The notes under the pieces were generated by a model. The model was not told where the DNA came from. It saw only the letters and a program-made list of their open reading frames with translations, and did no database searches. The position numbers and the translations under genes are program-made. A stretch of DNA of 44,429 bases, taken from Sorangium cellulosum. GTDB taxonomy: Bacteria; Myxococcota_A; Polyangia; Polyangiales; Polyangiaceae. Shown piece by piece: positions 7,845 through 15,826 of this stretch. Location: NCBI GenBank assembly GCA_020720045.1, contig DYPH01000037.1:1-44429 (forward strand), given 5' to 3'. Positions within the stretch are counted from its first letter, which is position 1, and the number at the start of each line of letters is the position of its first letter.

Positions 7845-8606
7845 TTAGCGCTGGGGCACTCCGTGGAGGTGGCCCGTCTTCACCCAAATGGTCGCCCCCG
7901 TGCGCGTGAACGGGCGATGGCGGCTCCCGCTCGGGTTGCGGAGCCAGGAGCCTTTTGGGTAGCTCCCGTGTTCGTCTTCAAACACGCCATCCAGCACAAA
8001 GATCTCTTCGCCGCCGGGGTGCATGTGTGGCTGAAGGATGGTGCCAGGGGCCCGTCCGTTCGCGACAGCCAGCAAATTCCCTAGCGGAGGCGGCGCGAGA
8101 GACGGCGGGCCCACTTCGACAGGGGCCCACCGTACAAGGGCAACCGCCTCGGTAAGATGGGAATGAAGCGGAAGGACCGCGACGCCGGGGACCAAACCGG
8201 GACGCCAAGCGGCATGCGCGGTATCAATCACAACACGGGCGCCGTCTTCCGGGTGGAACTGACGGAGCTTCACGAGGAGCGTGCACCCGTCGTCACTGGA
8301 GGGAGCATGGTGAGAACCGGGCGGATTGCGGACGTAGGTCCCCGCCGGATAGACGCCATGTTCATCGGCAAAGGTGCCGTCGAGCACCAGGAACTCTTCG
8401 CCCTTTTCGTGGGCATGCGCCGAGAACCGCGAGCCTTTTTCATAACGCACGAGCGACGTCGCCCGCGCGACCTCGTGGCTCCCCCCCTCGTCGACGATGC
8501 AGCGATCGAGCAGTTGGCGCTCCACCCCCGCCATCGGCGACGGCGTCCATGCCTGTTCCCCGGGAAGGACGACCGCACGCTCCGAAAAATCAGCTCGAAT
8601 TTCCAT
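7845..8606 (-). CDS. Double ChrR-like cupin protein
   Basis: This 253-residue protein has two cupin domains of the ChrR type. Domain 1 (about 45-115) has likely metal ligands His64, His66, Glu70 and His99/100 in the HAHEKGEEFLVLDG context; domain 2 (about 150-245) has His194, His196, Glu200 and His230 in HMHPGGEEIFVLDG. ChrR cupins bind zinc and act in anti-sigma factors or as small-molecule or redox sensors, but no sigma-binding N-terminal domain is present here, so this is a free-standing cupin. Residues about 163-187 of domain 2 (from VEVGPPSL to NGRAP) are absent from domain 1, where RYEKGSRFSAH runs straight through. They are encoded by the palindromic repeat at 8045-8128. The protein lies in a minus-strand pair with the SRPBCC gene. 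Confidence 0.82.
   Translation of the reverse strand: MEIRADFSERAVVLPGEQAWTPSPMAGVERQLLDRCIVDEGGSHEVARATSLVRYEKGSRFSAHAHEKGEEFLVLDGTFADEHGVYPAGTYVRNPPGSHHAPSSDDGCTLLVKLRQFHPEDGARVVIDTAHAAWRPGLVPGVAVLPLHSHLTEAVALVRWAPVEVGPPSLAPPPLGNLLAVANGRAPGTILQPHMHPGGEEIFVLDGVFEDEHGSYPKGSWLRNPSGSRHRPFTRTGATIWVKTGHLHGVPQR
8045..8128. repeat. Palindromic coding element, copy 1 (in the double cupin gene)
   Basis: The core runs 8048-8112, 65 bp from GGGCCC to GGGCCC, with arms GGGCCCGTCCGTTCGCGA and CGCGAGAGACGGCGGGCCC forming an imperfect inverted repeat. It shares its first 19 and last 19 bases with copy 2 at 10475-10539; the centre differs. The 9-bp direct repeat CAGGGGCCC flanks it at 8045-8053 and 8120-8128, 75 bp or exactly 25 codons apart, so it adds in-frame residues to the cupin. 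The flanking repeat and its absence from the first cupin domain support insertion. Confidence 0.8.
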
Positions 8607-8659
8607 CGTATTATCCGTGTTTTGCCTTGTGCCTTGCCATCACGCCGCCGTCCAACGCA

Positions 8660-9136
8660 TTAGCGCGCAGGGTTCAGGACCTCCTCGGTCAGCCGATCGA
8701 GGTTCTCCTCGTTCGCCGGGACGACGATCGCGGCGACGTGGGCCGCCACCGCGGCGTCTTCAAACGCCTGCCCCCAGCCGACGGTCGTGCGAGTTCCGTC
8801 TTCGGAGGCGGTCAGCGTGATCGTCAAGACAAACACGGGAGCGTTCACGTGCTCAATCACGATCCGTCCGGGCAGAAGTTCGCGCCGTCCCCCGCTTCGC
8901 GGACGGACGCGTGGCGCCGCAACGCTGCGAAACCGGCACTCGTTCGCGTAGCGCGCCCCGTCGGGGGCGACCATCGTGAAGAGCCAGCGCCCCCCGTCGG
9001 CGATAACGCACTCGGTCACCTCGTTGCGGAAGCCCTTCGGCCCCCACCACGTGGCGAGGCGCTCTGGCGTAGAAATCGCAGCAAATACAGCATCTACGGA
9101 GGCTTGAATCTCGCGTGAGGTGGCGAACGGTTCCAT
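8660..9136 (-). CDS. SRPBCC (AHSA1-type) domain protein
   Basis: A 158-residue START/Bet v1-like protein of the AHSA1 class. Visible marks are IQASVDAVFAAISTPERLATWWGP (about 10-33), DGGRWLFTMVAPDG (47-60), the strand RIVIEHVNAPVFVLTITLT (91-109), and the C-terminal helix with EENLDRLTEEVL. Such proteins bind hydrophobic ligands or assist other proteins in the cytoplasm; the ligand is unknown. The loop before RIVIEH is unusually long: about residues 70-90 (SVAAPRVRPRSGGRRELLPG) replace what is normally a few residues. The DNA there has an inverted repeat, CCGTCC at 8864-8869 with GGACGG at 8901-8906. The start at 9136 was chosen because the domain begins there; the longer frame to 9310 is Arg-rich. 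Confidence 0.82.
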   Translation of the reverse strand: MEPFATSREIQASVDAVFAAISTPERLATWWGPKGFRNEVTECVIADGGRWLFTMVAPDGARYANECRFRSVAAPRVRPRSGGRRELLPGRIVIEHVNAPVFVLTITLTASEDGTRTTVGWGQAFEDAAVAAHVAAIVVPANEENLDRLTEEVLNPAR

Positions 9137-9213
9137 GCCCCGCCTCTTAGAACGGCACCGCCCATCGAGGAAACCGCGACCGCACCGCTGGGAACCGTCT
9201 ATAGCTCCTGGTG

Positions 9214-10869
9214 ATGGGGCCAGGTGAGGTCGTGTGCGTAACGTGGGGGCCCGCGAGCGGGTTTGGCGGGCCGTCGATCGCGCCGACCGCCGACGCCGTC
9301 GTGGCTGCAAAGGCGGACGCGGTGCTCGTCCCGATCCGGAGCCTCGACGACCTCGCAGCGGCGCGCGTGCTGATCGCGGGGGTCGATGCCGCCCTCGGTG
9401 TCGGCGCCGTGTCCTTCTTCGCCGCCCTCTCGGAAGCGGTCTGTGCGGTCCTCCCGGAGGACTTCCCGCCCCCGTTTGAAGGCTTCGCGCGCATCGAAGA
9501 CCCTCAATTTCGCAGCCATATCCGCGCCTGGGTCCACGGTCTCAAGAAGGCCGGCGCACGCACCGCGCAGGCGGAGGCCCGCTACGCGGCGCTCTTCGCC
9601 CACATCAACGACGCCGCCGTCCTCGCCGACGCCGATACCGGCACCATCCTCGACGTGAACCACCGCGCCCTCGAACTCTGGGGGAAGAGCCGCGACGAGC
9701 TCGTCGGTCACTCCCAGGCCTCTCTCCATCCGAGCAGCGAGACCGGCCGTCAGATCTTCGCCGAGCACCGCAAAATCCTTGAAAAGCATGGCTTTGCGCC
9801 GGCGACCGAGTTCCCGATCCTCCACAAGGACGGCCGGATCATCGACGTCGAGATCAGCGCCTCCCGCTTCACGATCGGCCCCCACGCGCGCCTCCTCGGG
9901 CTCTTCCGCGACTGCACGGAGCGCAAAGCAAACGCCGCCGCGCTCCGCGCCCACGAGGTCCAGCGGGAGCGCTCCGAGCGCCTCGAAGGGCTCGCGACGC
10001 TGGCGGCAGGAGTCGGCCACGAGGTCAACAACCCCCTCGCCTATCTCATCGGAAATCTTGAATTTCTTTCTGTTGAATTTGCACGCAACAAGCTCCCGGA
10101 AGACCTCAGCGATGCCCTAAGGGACGCGGTCGCCGGGGCCTATCGCCTCCGTACCGTCGTCCGCGGTCTTGAAGCGCTCGACCCCGGACCGGTGCGCCCA
10201 CGAGCCCCCTCGCCGCAAGCTGCAAATTCGCTCGCAATCGCCTCCTCCCGCGAGGCGGCGCGTGCCGCGAGCGCGCGGGTGAGCGAAGCTGTCGACAACG
10301 CCCTGGAGAGCCTCCGCTTCCGCCACGCCGGGCTTTGCACGATCACGGTCACGCCGGTCTCCGAGGTGCTCGCGGTCCAGCTGACGCCGACCCGCCTCAC
10401 GCAAGTCCTTGTGAACCTTCTGGCAAACGCCCTTGACGTCTTCGTCACCGCCCGGCGCGACGCCGGATCAGACGGGGCCCGTCCGTTCGCGACCGCCAAC
10501 GAAATTGCTGGCAATGGCGTCGCGAGAGACGGCGGGCCCACAAAGACAGGGGAGGGGGCCTCCGAGAACCGCATCGAAATCAACGTTACCGCCGACGACG
10601 CCTACGCGACCATCGCCATCACCGACAACGGCATCGGGATGACGCCCGAGGCCCTTCGCAACGCCTTTGATCCTGCATTTACAACAAAATTCCCCATTTC
10701 GGGAACCGGTTCCAAGGGGCGCAGCGGCCTCGGGCTCGGGGTGAGCAAGAAGTTCGTTACGACGGCCGGCGGCACCTTGACCCTCACCAGCACCCCGCGC
10801 AGCGACGGCAGCACCCCCTCGGGGACGACCGCGACCGTTCGCCTGCGCCGCGCGGAAGATTTCTCGTAG
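9214..10869 (+). CDS. PAS-domain sensor histidine kinase
   Basis: About 551 residues. Residues 1-115 resemble no family I recognise (an alpha/beta segment without membrane helices). A PAS domain follows at about 125-235 (YAALFAHINDAAVLAD to GLFRDCTERK), then the dimerisation and phosphoacceptor helix with GVGHEVNNPLAYL (His270), then the ATPase domain: N box NLLANALD (about 402-410), G1 TDNGIGM (471-477), G2 GLGLGVSKKF (507-515). No receiver domain or adjacent response regulator is seen; the next gene has a winged helix but no receiver. It has no transmembrane segment, so it is probably cytoplasmic. Two palindromic elements sit inside the coding frame: about residues 326-352 between the dimerisation helix and the ATPase domain, and about 421-450 in the lid/N-box loop. 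Start: ATG at 9214 (GTG at 9211 is equally possible). Confidence 0.88.
   Translation: MGPGEVVCVTWGPASGFGGPSIAPTADAVVAAKADAVLVPIRSLDDLAAARVLIAGVDAALGVGAVSFFAALSEAVCAVLPEDFPPPFEGFARIEDPQFRSHIRAWVHGLKKAGARTAQAEARYAALFAHINDAAVLADADTGTILDVNHRALELWGKSRDELVGHSQASLHPSSETGRQIFAEHRKILEKHGFAPATEFPILHKDGRIIDVEISASRFTIGPHARLLGLFRDCTERKANAAALRAHEVQRERSERLEGLATLAAGVGHEVNNPLAYLIGNLEFLSVEFARNKLPEDLSDALRDAVAGAYRLRTVVRGLEALDPGPVRPRAPSPQAANSLAIASSREAARAASARVSEAVDNALESLRFRHAGLCTITVTPVSEVLAVQLTPTRLTQVLVNLLANALDVFVTARRDAGSDGARPFATANEIAGNGVARDGGPTKTGEGASENRIEINVTADDAYATIAITDNGIGMTPEALRNAFDPAFTTKFPISGTGSKGRSGLGLGVSKKFVTTAGGTLTLTSTPRSDGSTPSGTTATVRLRRAEDFS
10186..10262. repeat. Palindromic coding element, degenerate copy 3 (in the histidine kinase gene)
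   Basis: Less well preserved than copies 1 and 2. On the minus strand a frame reads AASREEAIASEFAACGEG then RGRTGP, which matches the same frame of copy 2 (AVSRDAIASNFVGGRERTGP). The TGCAAATTCGCT block and the GCGAGGCGGC arm match the copies' centre and right arm. It lies about 210 bp upstream of copy 2 in the same gene and reads through in frame. Confidence 0.5.
10474..10560. repeat. Palindromic coding element, copy 2 (in the histidine kinase gene)
   Basis: The core is 10475-10539, also exactly 65 bp from GGGCCC to GGGCCC, with arms identical to copy 1 over the outer 19 bases at each end. The homology continues past the right GGGCCC to GACAGGGG. Flanking GGGGCC words at 10474-10479 and 10555-10560 are 81 bp (27 codons) apart, so the insert keeps frame. 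It lies between the N box and the strand NRIEINV of the ATPase domain. Confidence 0.8.
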
Positions 10870-11047
10870 GTTTCGTCGCGCGTTCACTGGGTTCGAGCGT
10901 TCCTCGGACCGGCGCCGGTGTCTGGCGAGGCGGTGCCCCTTGGTCGGCAGTTTTTTGCGCCTATCCAAACACTTGCATCAAGTGAGGCCCTCGCAAGGAA
11001 ACCGCAATGCCTCAGGTAGCTAGAGGTGTGATAGCTCTCGCCTCCTT

Positions 11048-13048
11048 ATGAGGCGCGCCTTTTTCCCCCTTTTTGCTGCGAAACCCCCGCCGCTTGCGTC
11101 GGCCGCGGTCGCCGGTCGCACGATCGCGGCGGCGGTCCCTGGTCGTCCGGCGAGCCCGTGGGCACCGGTCCCGGAGCCGGGCGTTGCAGCCTCGTGGGTC
11201 GCGTCGCTGGTCGACCTCGTGCCGCTCCCCGATGAAGCGGAGGCGCTCCTCCCCTGGCTCCGCGCGCTTTGCACCCAGCGCGGCCGCCTCGACATCACCC
11301 TCGGAAGCCGGCTCGTGCGTGCCTACCGCCTCGTCGGTCACTTCGATCGCGCCCGCGAAATTGCGTCGCTGTTTCCGCCGGCCGTCTCCGGCTTTCAGAC
11401 CGTCGATGCGCTCCGCCTCGTGACCGAGCGCGCCATGCTCGCCCTTATCGAAGGGCGCGATTCTCTTGGAGAAGCGGAAGCACGGAACGCGCTTCGCCTG
11501 GTGCCCCACCTGCCAAAGGGGATCGGCGTGCGGGAGACCCTCGACGCCCACGTCGCGAACGCAGAAGTCGAAATCCGCACCCGCCAGCCGGAGCGTGCCC
11601 GCGAGCTCCTGCGCCACGCCGAGCACCTGTGGGAACGCGTCGAAGGGGGCGCCGCCCGCACGGCGACCGCCTACGCGCTCGCGACGACCGCCGTGCGCCT
11701 GGAAGAGCCGGAGACGGCCCTCCGCCATTTCTATACGGTCCTCGACGGCGCAGCCCCGCTCGGCGCCGCCGCCATGCAGGCCCACGGCAACCTCGCCCTC
11801 GTCCTCGGGGCGACCGGTCGTCACGAAGAGGCCCGCGGCCACGCGACGCAAGCGATCTTGCTCGCACGCACCAACGCGCCGGGCCTCGCCGTCGCCGATG
11901 CGCTCGATATTCTTGCATTTATTGAGCTCCTTGCCGAGGAACCGGCCGCCGCGGTCGCCGCCGTCGACGAGGCCTGGGCGCTCCTTTCGAACCAGCCCGA
12001 CGGTGCCGCAAAAGCGACCGCCGCCCGGCGCCGCGCCTGGGCGCTCGCGATGGTCGATCGCCCGGAACTCGCTGTGGAATGGCTCGAAACGGCGCGGATG
12101 GCCGGCCCCTCGCCGGACGACGCCGAAGAGACGACGCTCGTCACCGCCCGCGTCCTCGAAGCGCAAGATCGCCATGCCGAGGTGATCGCCTGGGGGGCTC
12201 CGCGCCTCGAAACGATGCGGGCCGCCTTCTGGCGGGGCTGCCTCGCCGTCGTCGTCGCGCGCGCCCACCTTGCCCTCGGCCAGACGAACGAAGCCCGCAC
12301 CCTCGCCGAGCGCGCAGCCCTCCTCGGCGCCCAGCACGGCTGGATTTACCCCCAGCGGGCCCGCAGCCGTGCCCTCTGGGAGACGATCGTGACCTCCGGC
12401 GACAGCCGCGCCGTCCGCCACGCGGAGAAGATGCTCGCCTACGCGGAAGTCCGCCAGCAGAGCCTCCCCGGCGCCACCGATCTGACCCAATCAAACGAAA
12501 ATCGTGTGGCGCGCGGCCATCTTGGCGGCCACCGCGGCACGATGCCGAGCTTCCATTCGATGGTCGATCCGATGGAGCTCGATCCGTCCCGCCTCGACGC
12601 TGGCGCCGGCGAAGGGTCGGACGAAATGCTCGTCTACGTGACGACGCCCCAGGGGGTCGCCCGCGTCCCTCGCCCCCAGCTCGAAGCGGCCCTCGAAGGG
12701 GCATCCCTCGTCGTCGACACCCTCGCCCACGTCCTCCGCGTCGAAGGCAAAGAGAGCTCCCTTGAGCGTCGCCGCGCCCTCGAACCGCTCCTCGTCCAGC
12801 TCCTCCGCCGCGCCCGCACCGGCCTCACCGCCGAGGAGATCCTCAAGGCGGCCGGCGGCCCCGGCCCCGAGAGCGCCGACGCCGAGCACCGCGTCCGTGT
12901 CCTCATCAGCCGGATCCGCGATCTCCTTGGAGATCCGCGCACCATCGAGCGCACCCGCGACGCCGGCGAGCACGGCAAGACCCGCTACCGCCTCGCCGAG
13001 AACCTCCGCTTTGCGCTCGTCGAGCCGCTCGTTCTCAAAGCCAAATAG
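11048..13048 (+). CDS. TPR protein with C-terminal OmpR-type winged helix
   Basis: This 666-residue protein has a helical repeat region of TPR type at about 55-480 (for example RLVRAYRLVGHFDRAREIAS, ARELLRHAEHLWE and NEARTLAERAALLG), then a linker, then an OmpR/PhoB-like winged helix at about 553-650: strands ASLVVDTLAHVLRV, helix LEPLLVQLLRRA, helix LTAEEILKAA, recognition helix AEHRVRVLISRIRDLLG, and wing GKTRYRLAE. The TPR part probably senses or docks a partner while the winged helix binds DNA. There is no receiver domain. It lies 178 bp downstream of the histidine kinase on the same strand, so it might be that kinase's output partner, but this is only suggested by position. Start ATG at 11048, with no strong ribosome site. 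Confidence 0.75.
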   Translation: MRRAFFPLFAAKPPPLASAAVAGRTIAAAVPGRPASPWAPVPEPGVAASWVASLVDLVPLPDEAEALLPWLRALCTQRGRLDITLGSRLVRAYRLVGHFDRAREIASLFPPAVSGFQTVDALRLVTERAMLALIEGRDSLGEAEARNALRLVPHLPKGIGVRETLDAHVANAEVEIRTRQPERARELLRHAEHLWERVEGGAARTATAYALATTAVRLEEPETALRHFYTVLDGAAPLGAAAMQAHGNLALVLGATGRHEEARGHATQAILLARTNAPGLAVADALDILAFIELLAEEPAAAVAAVDEAWALLSNQPDGAAKATAARRRAWALAMVDRPELAVEWLETARMAGPSPDDAEETTLVTARVLEAQDRHAEVIAWGAPRLETMRAAFWRGCLAVVVARAHLALGQTNEARTLAERAALLGAQHGWIYPQRARSRALWETIVTSGDSRAVRHAEKMLAYAEVRQQSLPGATDLTQSNENRVARGHLGGHRGTMPSFHSMVDPMELDPSRLDAGAGEGSDEMLVYVTTPQGVARVPRPQLEAALEGASLVVDTLAHVLRVEGKESSLERRRALEPLLVQLLRRARTGLTAEEILKAAGGPGPESADAEHRVRVLISRIRDLLGDPRTIERTRDAGEHGKTRYRLAENLRFALVEPLVLKAK

Positions 13049-13057
13049 GCCTTTTCT

Positions 13058-13606
13058 ATGACGATTCTCTGGTACTTGCTGGCGCTCGCCGTCGGCCTCG
13101 CTATCGCGGTTCAGGCGCCCCTCAATGGGCAAGCGGCAAATGCGGTCGGCGTCGGCCCGCTGCTCATCATTAGTAATATCGTGGTGCTCCTCGGGAGCAT
13201 CCCCGTCTATTACCTCTGGCCCGAAACGGCCCGTTGGGGCGCCGTAAGCGGCGTCCCGCTCCTCCATTGGGGCGGCTCGCTGTGCGGCCTCACGATCGTG
13301 GTCGGCGGGATGCTCGTCTTCCCGCGCCTCGGTCCGACGACGGCGCTAGGTCTTATTTTGCTTGGGCAATTTTCGCTCGCTCTCGTCTTGGAGCGCCAGG
13401 GGTGGCTCGGCATTCCGAAGGCTCCGCTGGAGCCGACGAAGCTCCTCGGCGTCGCCCTGATGCTCTGCGGCTTCGCCGTGACCCAGTCGAAGAATCTCGC
13501 AAAGAGCTTCTCCGCGATGACGACCAAGACCGAAGCGGAACAGGCACAAACGGCCGACGCAAAAATTCCGATGCCGCCGCCGTCGACGCCCGCCTCTATT
13601 CACTGA
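13058..13606 (+). CDS. YdcZ-type (DMT family) small membrane transporter
   Basis: A 182-residue protein with five hydrophobic segments: WYLLALAVGLAIAVQAPLNG (4-23), VGPLLIISNIVVLLGSIPVYYL (32-53), a WGGSLCGLTIVVGGMLVF block (71-88), LGLILLGQFSLALVLE (97-112) and LLGVALMLCGFAV (128-140). AVQAPLNGQ and the LGPTTALGL motif match the YdcZ (COG3238) family of the drug/metabolite-transporter superfamily, inner-membrane proteins of unknown substrate. The last 40 residues (rich in Thr, Pro and Ala) form a soluble tail beyond the family's usual end. It starts 9 bp after the stop of the TPR/winged-helix gene and ends 3 bp before the convergent pabBC stop. Confidence 0.85.
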   Translation: MTILWYLLALAVGLAIAVQAPLNGQAANAVGVGPLLIISNIVVLLGSIPVYYLWPETARWGAVSGVPLLHWGGSLCGLTIVVGGMLVFPRLGPTTALGLILLGQFSLALVLERQGWLGIPKAPLEPTKLLGVALMLCGFAVTQSKNLAKSFSAMTTKTEAEQAQTADAKIPMPPPSTPASIH

Positions 13607-13609
13607 CGA

Positions 13610-15259
13610 CTACACGCGACGAAGGACGTCCGCGATCTCCGCGAGGAGCGCGGGCGGAAACGGCGCGCGGCCGTCGATGGGGAGGGTGCACGCCCCGGCC
13701 GCATTCACAAACGCGAGCGCCTCGGCGCCGTCGCGCCGCAGCGGGCCACGACGGACACGCCCGGAAAATGCTTCAAGAACAGCTGCTTCGGCGACAGAAG
13801 CGACCCGCGGCGTCTCGTCGGGCGGCACGACGAGCCTCTCCCCGTCCCAACCGACGATCGCCGCACAGTCGGCTTCGCAGAGGTTTTCCGTCCCATCGAA
13901 GAACAGAGTGAGGACGGGACCGCGCCGGAAGTCGTCGTAGACGCAGGGGGGCGCCGGCTTCGCGATCGTGCCGGTCGTGCCTGGCAGCGGCGTCGGTGCA
14001 AACTGCACGCGTTCCACGGTGGCGAGGCGGCTCCCGGCAAGTGTCCGAACCTTCACCGTATTTTCTGCGTACTGGAGCGCGTGGATCCCCTCGGGGAGCG
14101 CGTCGACGGCTTCGTCAAAGGCGCGCGCCAGCTCGTCGGAACCGGAAAAGCGTGCACGATGCAGCGATCGAAGCGGCACCCCGTCGGCGGTCTTCCGGAG
14201 GACTGTGTATCGGGAAGGCGACGCGCCGAGGACCCCGAGTTTGACCTGCCATTCGCGGAATTCGGCGGCTGCGTCGGAGCCCCAGACGATCCCGCTCCCG
14301 ACGCCAAAGGTGAACGGCTCCGCCGGCGAAGCGCGCTCGCCCGTGCGGATCAGGAGACCGAAATTATGAACGGTTTCCGAAAGATTCGAGAGACCGAGCG
14401 CCCCACAATAGGCGCCCCGCGGTTCCGCTTCGAGGGTCTTCAGGAGCGCGTAGGCGGCCTCTTTCGGCGCGCCGACGACCGATCCCCCGGGATGAAGGCT
14501 CGCGAGGATCTCGGGAAGGCCAACGCCGTCGCAGAGCGTCCCGGTGATTTCGGCGACCATCTGGAGCGCGTACCGGAGGCGCACAAGCTTCCGCGGGGCG
14601 ACGACGGCGACCGATTTCGGCACGCACAACGGCGTGAGATCGTTCCGCAAAAGATCGGTGATCATCGCGAGCTCGGCCCGCTCCTTCGGGCTCGCGAGGA
14701 GCGCCGCCTCGCCATCGAGCGGCGCAGTCCCCTTCATCGGCTCGGTGGTGATCACGCCGCCTTCCACGCGAAAAAAGCACTCCGGTGACGCACTGATGAG
14801 CTCGGAACCGTTGGGGAATTTCACCCAGGCCGACCACGGAAAGGGCGTGATGCCGCCCGCTTCGTCCCGGTGGAGCGCCGCGAAGAGCGCCGCACCATCG
14901 ACCCCGGGCGCGCCGACGGTCACCCGCGCCGTCAGGCACGCCTGGTAGACGTCCCCCGCCGCGATCGCCGCACGGATCGCCGCCACCGCCGCCGCCTGCC
15001 AGGTCCCGTCGATGGCCGTCCGCGGCAGCCCAGCCCCGTCGACCAGCGCGAGCGCCGGTGAGGAAACAGGGGCGAGCTGAACCGCCCCGCGAAAGAGCGC
15101 CGAACGGACGGCCCCCTCGTAGGGGAGAAAGCTCAAGAGAGCGTTCCCCCCGGCGGCGACGAAATCTCCACCAAACCAGGTCGAAGCATCGATCGGCCTG
15201 CCGGGGGCGAGGTCGAGATGCCGCGCGTAGGCGGGCCCGAGGAGCACGGATCCCTTCAT
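13610..15259 (-). CDS. pabB: Aminodeoxychorismate synthase component I fused to 4-amino-4-deoxychorismate lyase
   Basis: A 549-residue fusion. The N-terminal part (about 85-345) is a chorismate-binding domain with ISASPECF (155-162), PMKGT (174-178, the lysine that forms a covalent intermediate in PabB-type enzymes), LRNDL (204-208), GGSVVGAPK (258-266) and GSGIVWGSD (321-329). The remaining part (about 350-549) looks like a PabC-type class IV aminotransferase, with TLFFDGTENLCEADCAAIV replacing the usual E-x-S-x-N-I-F region. Together with PabA this would turn chorismate plus glutamine into p-aminobenzoate for folate. It overlaps pabA by ATGA (15256-15259). Fused PabBC enzymes are common; lyase activity is inferred, since the C-terminal motifs are only partly clear. 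It might also belong to an anthranilate-type pathway, but PMKGT favours PABA. Confidence 0.88.
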   Translation of the reverse strand: MKGSVLLGPAYARHLDLAPGRPIDASTWFGGDFVAAGGNALLSFLPYEGAVRSALFRGAVQLAPVSSPALALVDGAGLPRTAIDGTWQAAAVAAIRAAIAAGDVYQACLTARVTVGAPGVDGAALFAALHRDEAGGITPFPWSAWVKFPNGSELISASPECFFRVEGGVITTEPMKGTAPLDGEAALLASPKERAELAMITDLLRNDLTPLCVPKSVAVVAPRKLVRLRYALQMVAEITGTLCDGVGLPEILASLHPGGSVVGAPKEAAYALLKTLEAEPRGAYCGALGLSNLSETVHNFGLLIRTGERASPAEPFTFGVGSGIVWGSDAAAEFREWQVKLGVLGASPSRYTVLRKTADGVPLRSLHRARFSGSDELARAFDEAVDALPEGIHALQYAENTVKVRTLAGSRLATVERVQFAPTPLPGTTGTIAKPAPPCVYDDFRRGPVLTLFFDGTENLCEADCAAIVGWDGERLVVPPDETPRVASVAEAAVLEAFSGRVRRGPLRRDGAEALAFVNAAGACTLPIDGRAPFPPALLAEIADVLRRV

Positions 15260-15816
15260 AGAACCGCCCGAAAAAAAGCGTCAAAATAGGCGGGCCCGTC
15301 GACGGTTCCGTAGGAATCGGGGTGAAACTGGAGCCCCGCCATCGGCAGCGCTTCGTGTTCGATTGCCTGAATGAGTCCGTCGGAAGAGCGCGCAATCACC
15401 CGGAGCGGAGTGACGACGTCGGTGAGCGCGAGCGAGTGGTAGCGCATGACCGTCTGCACACCGACAAAACGCTTAAAAAATCGGCCTTCTTCAAAGCAAA
15501 CCGCGTCTACCTCACCGTGGGTCGGCCGCGCACGCACGAGGGTCGCTCCGAAGGCGAGACCGAGCGCCTGGTGCCCCAAGCAAATGCCCAGCGTCGGCTT
15601 CTTGAGACGCGCAAGTTCGCTCATCAATGCGACCAACCCGGCACGCACCGGATCGGTCGGCCCGGGACCGACGACGACCATCGCCGCCTCTTCAAGAAAC
15701 GGCGCCGCCGCCGCTGCCCCGACGACCACGCGCACCGCCTCCCGGGGGACCGGCAAGGCATCGACGACGTTCCACGAGAACGAGTCGTGATTTTCAACGA
15801 AGAGAACCGGCCCCAC
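15256..15816 (-). CDS. pabA: Glutamine amidotransferase subunit of aminodeoxychorismate synthase
   Basis: A class I glutamine amidotransferase of about 186 residues. GICLGHQALG supplies the nucleophile Cys (about residue 79), RYHSL and FHPDS supply the His/Glu-type partners, and VENHDSFSWNVVDAL is the usual N-terminal strand. It releases ammonia from glutamine for PabB and may also serve TrpE-type enzymes. I chose the GTG at 15816 because the family starts with that strand; it lies 10 bp after the protease stop, whereas the frame to 15876 would overlap the protease gene. It overlaps pabB by four bases. No membrane or signal segment. Confidence 0.9.
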   Translation of the reverse strand: MGPVLFVENHDSFSWNVVDALPVPREAVRVVVGAAAAAPFLEEAAMVVVGPGPTDPVRAGLVALMSELARLKKPTLGICLGHQALGLAFGATLVRARPTHGEVDAVCFEEGRFFKRFVGVQTVMRYHSLALTDVVTPLRVIARSSDGLIQAIEHEALPMAGLQFHPDSYGTVDGPAYFDAFFRAVL

Positions 15817-15826
15817 GCCTACCGAC

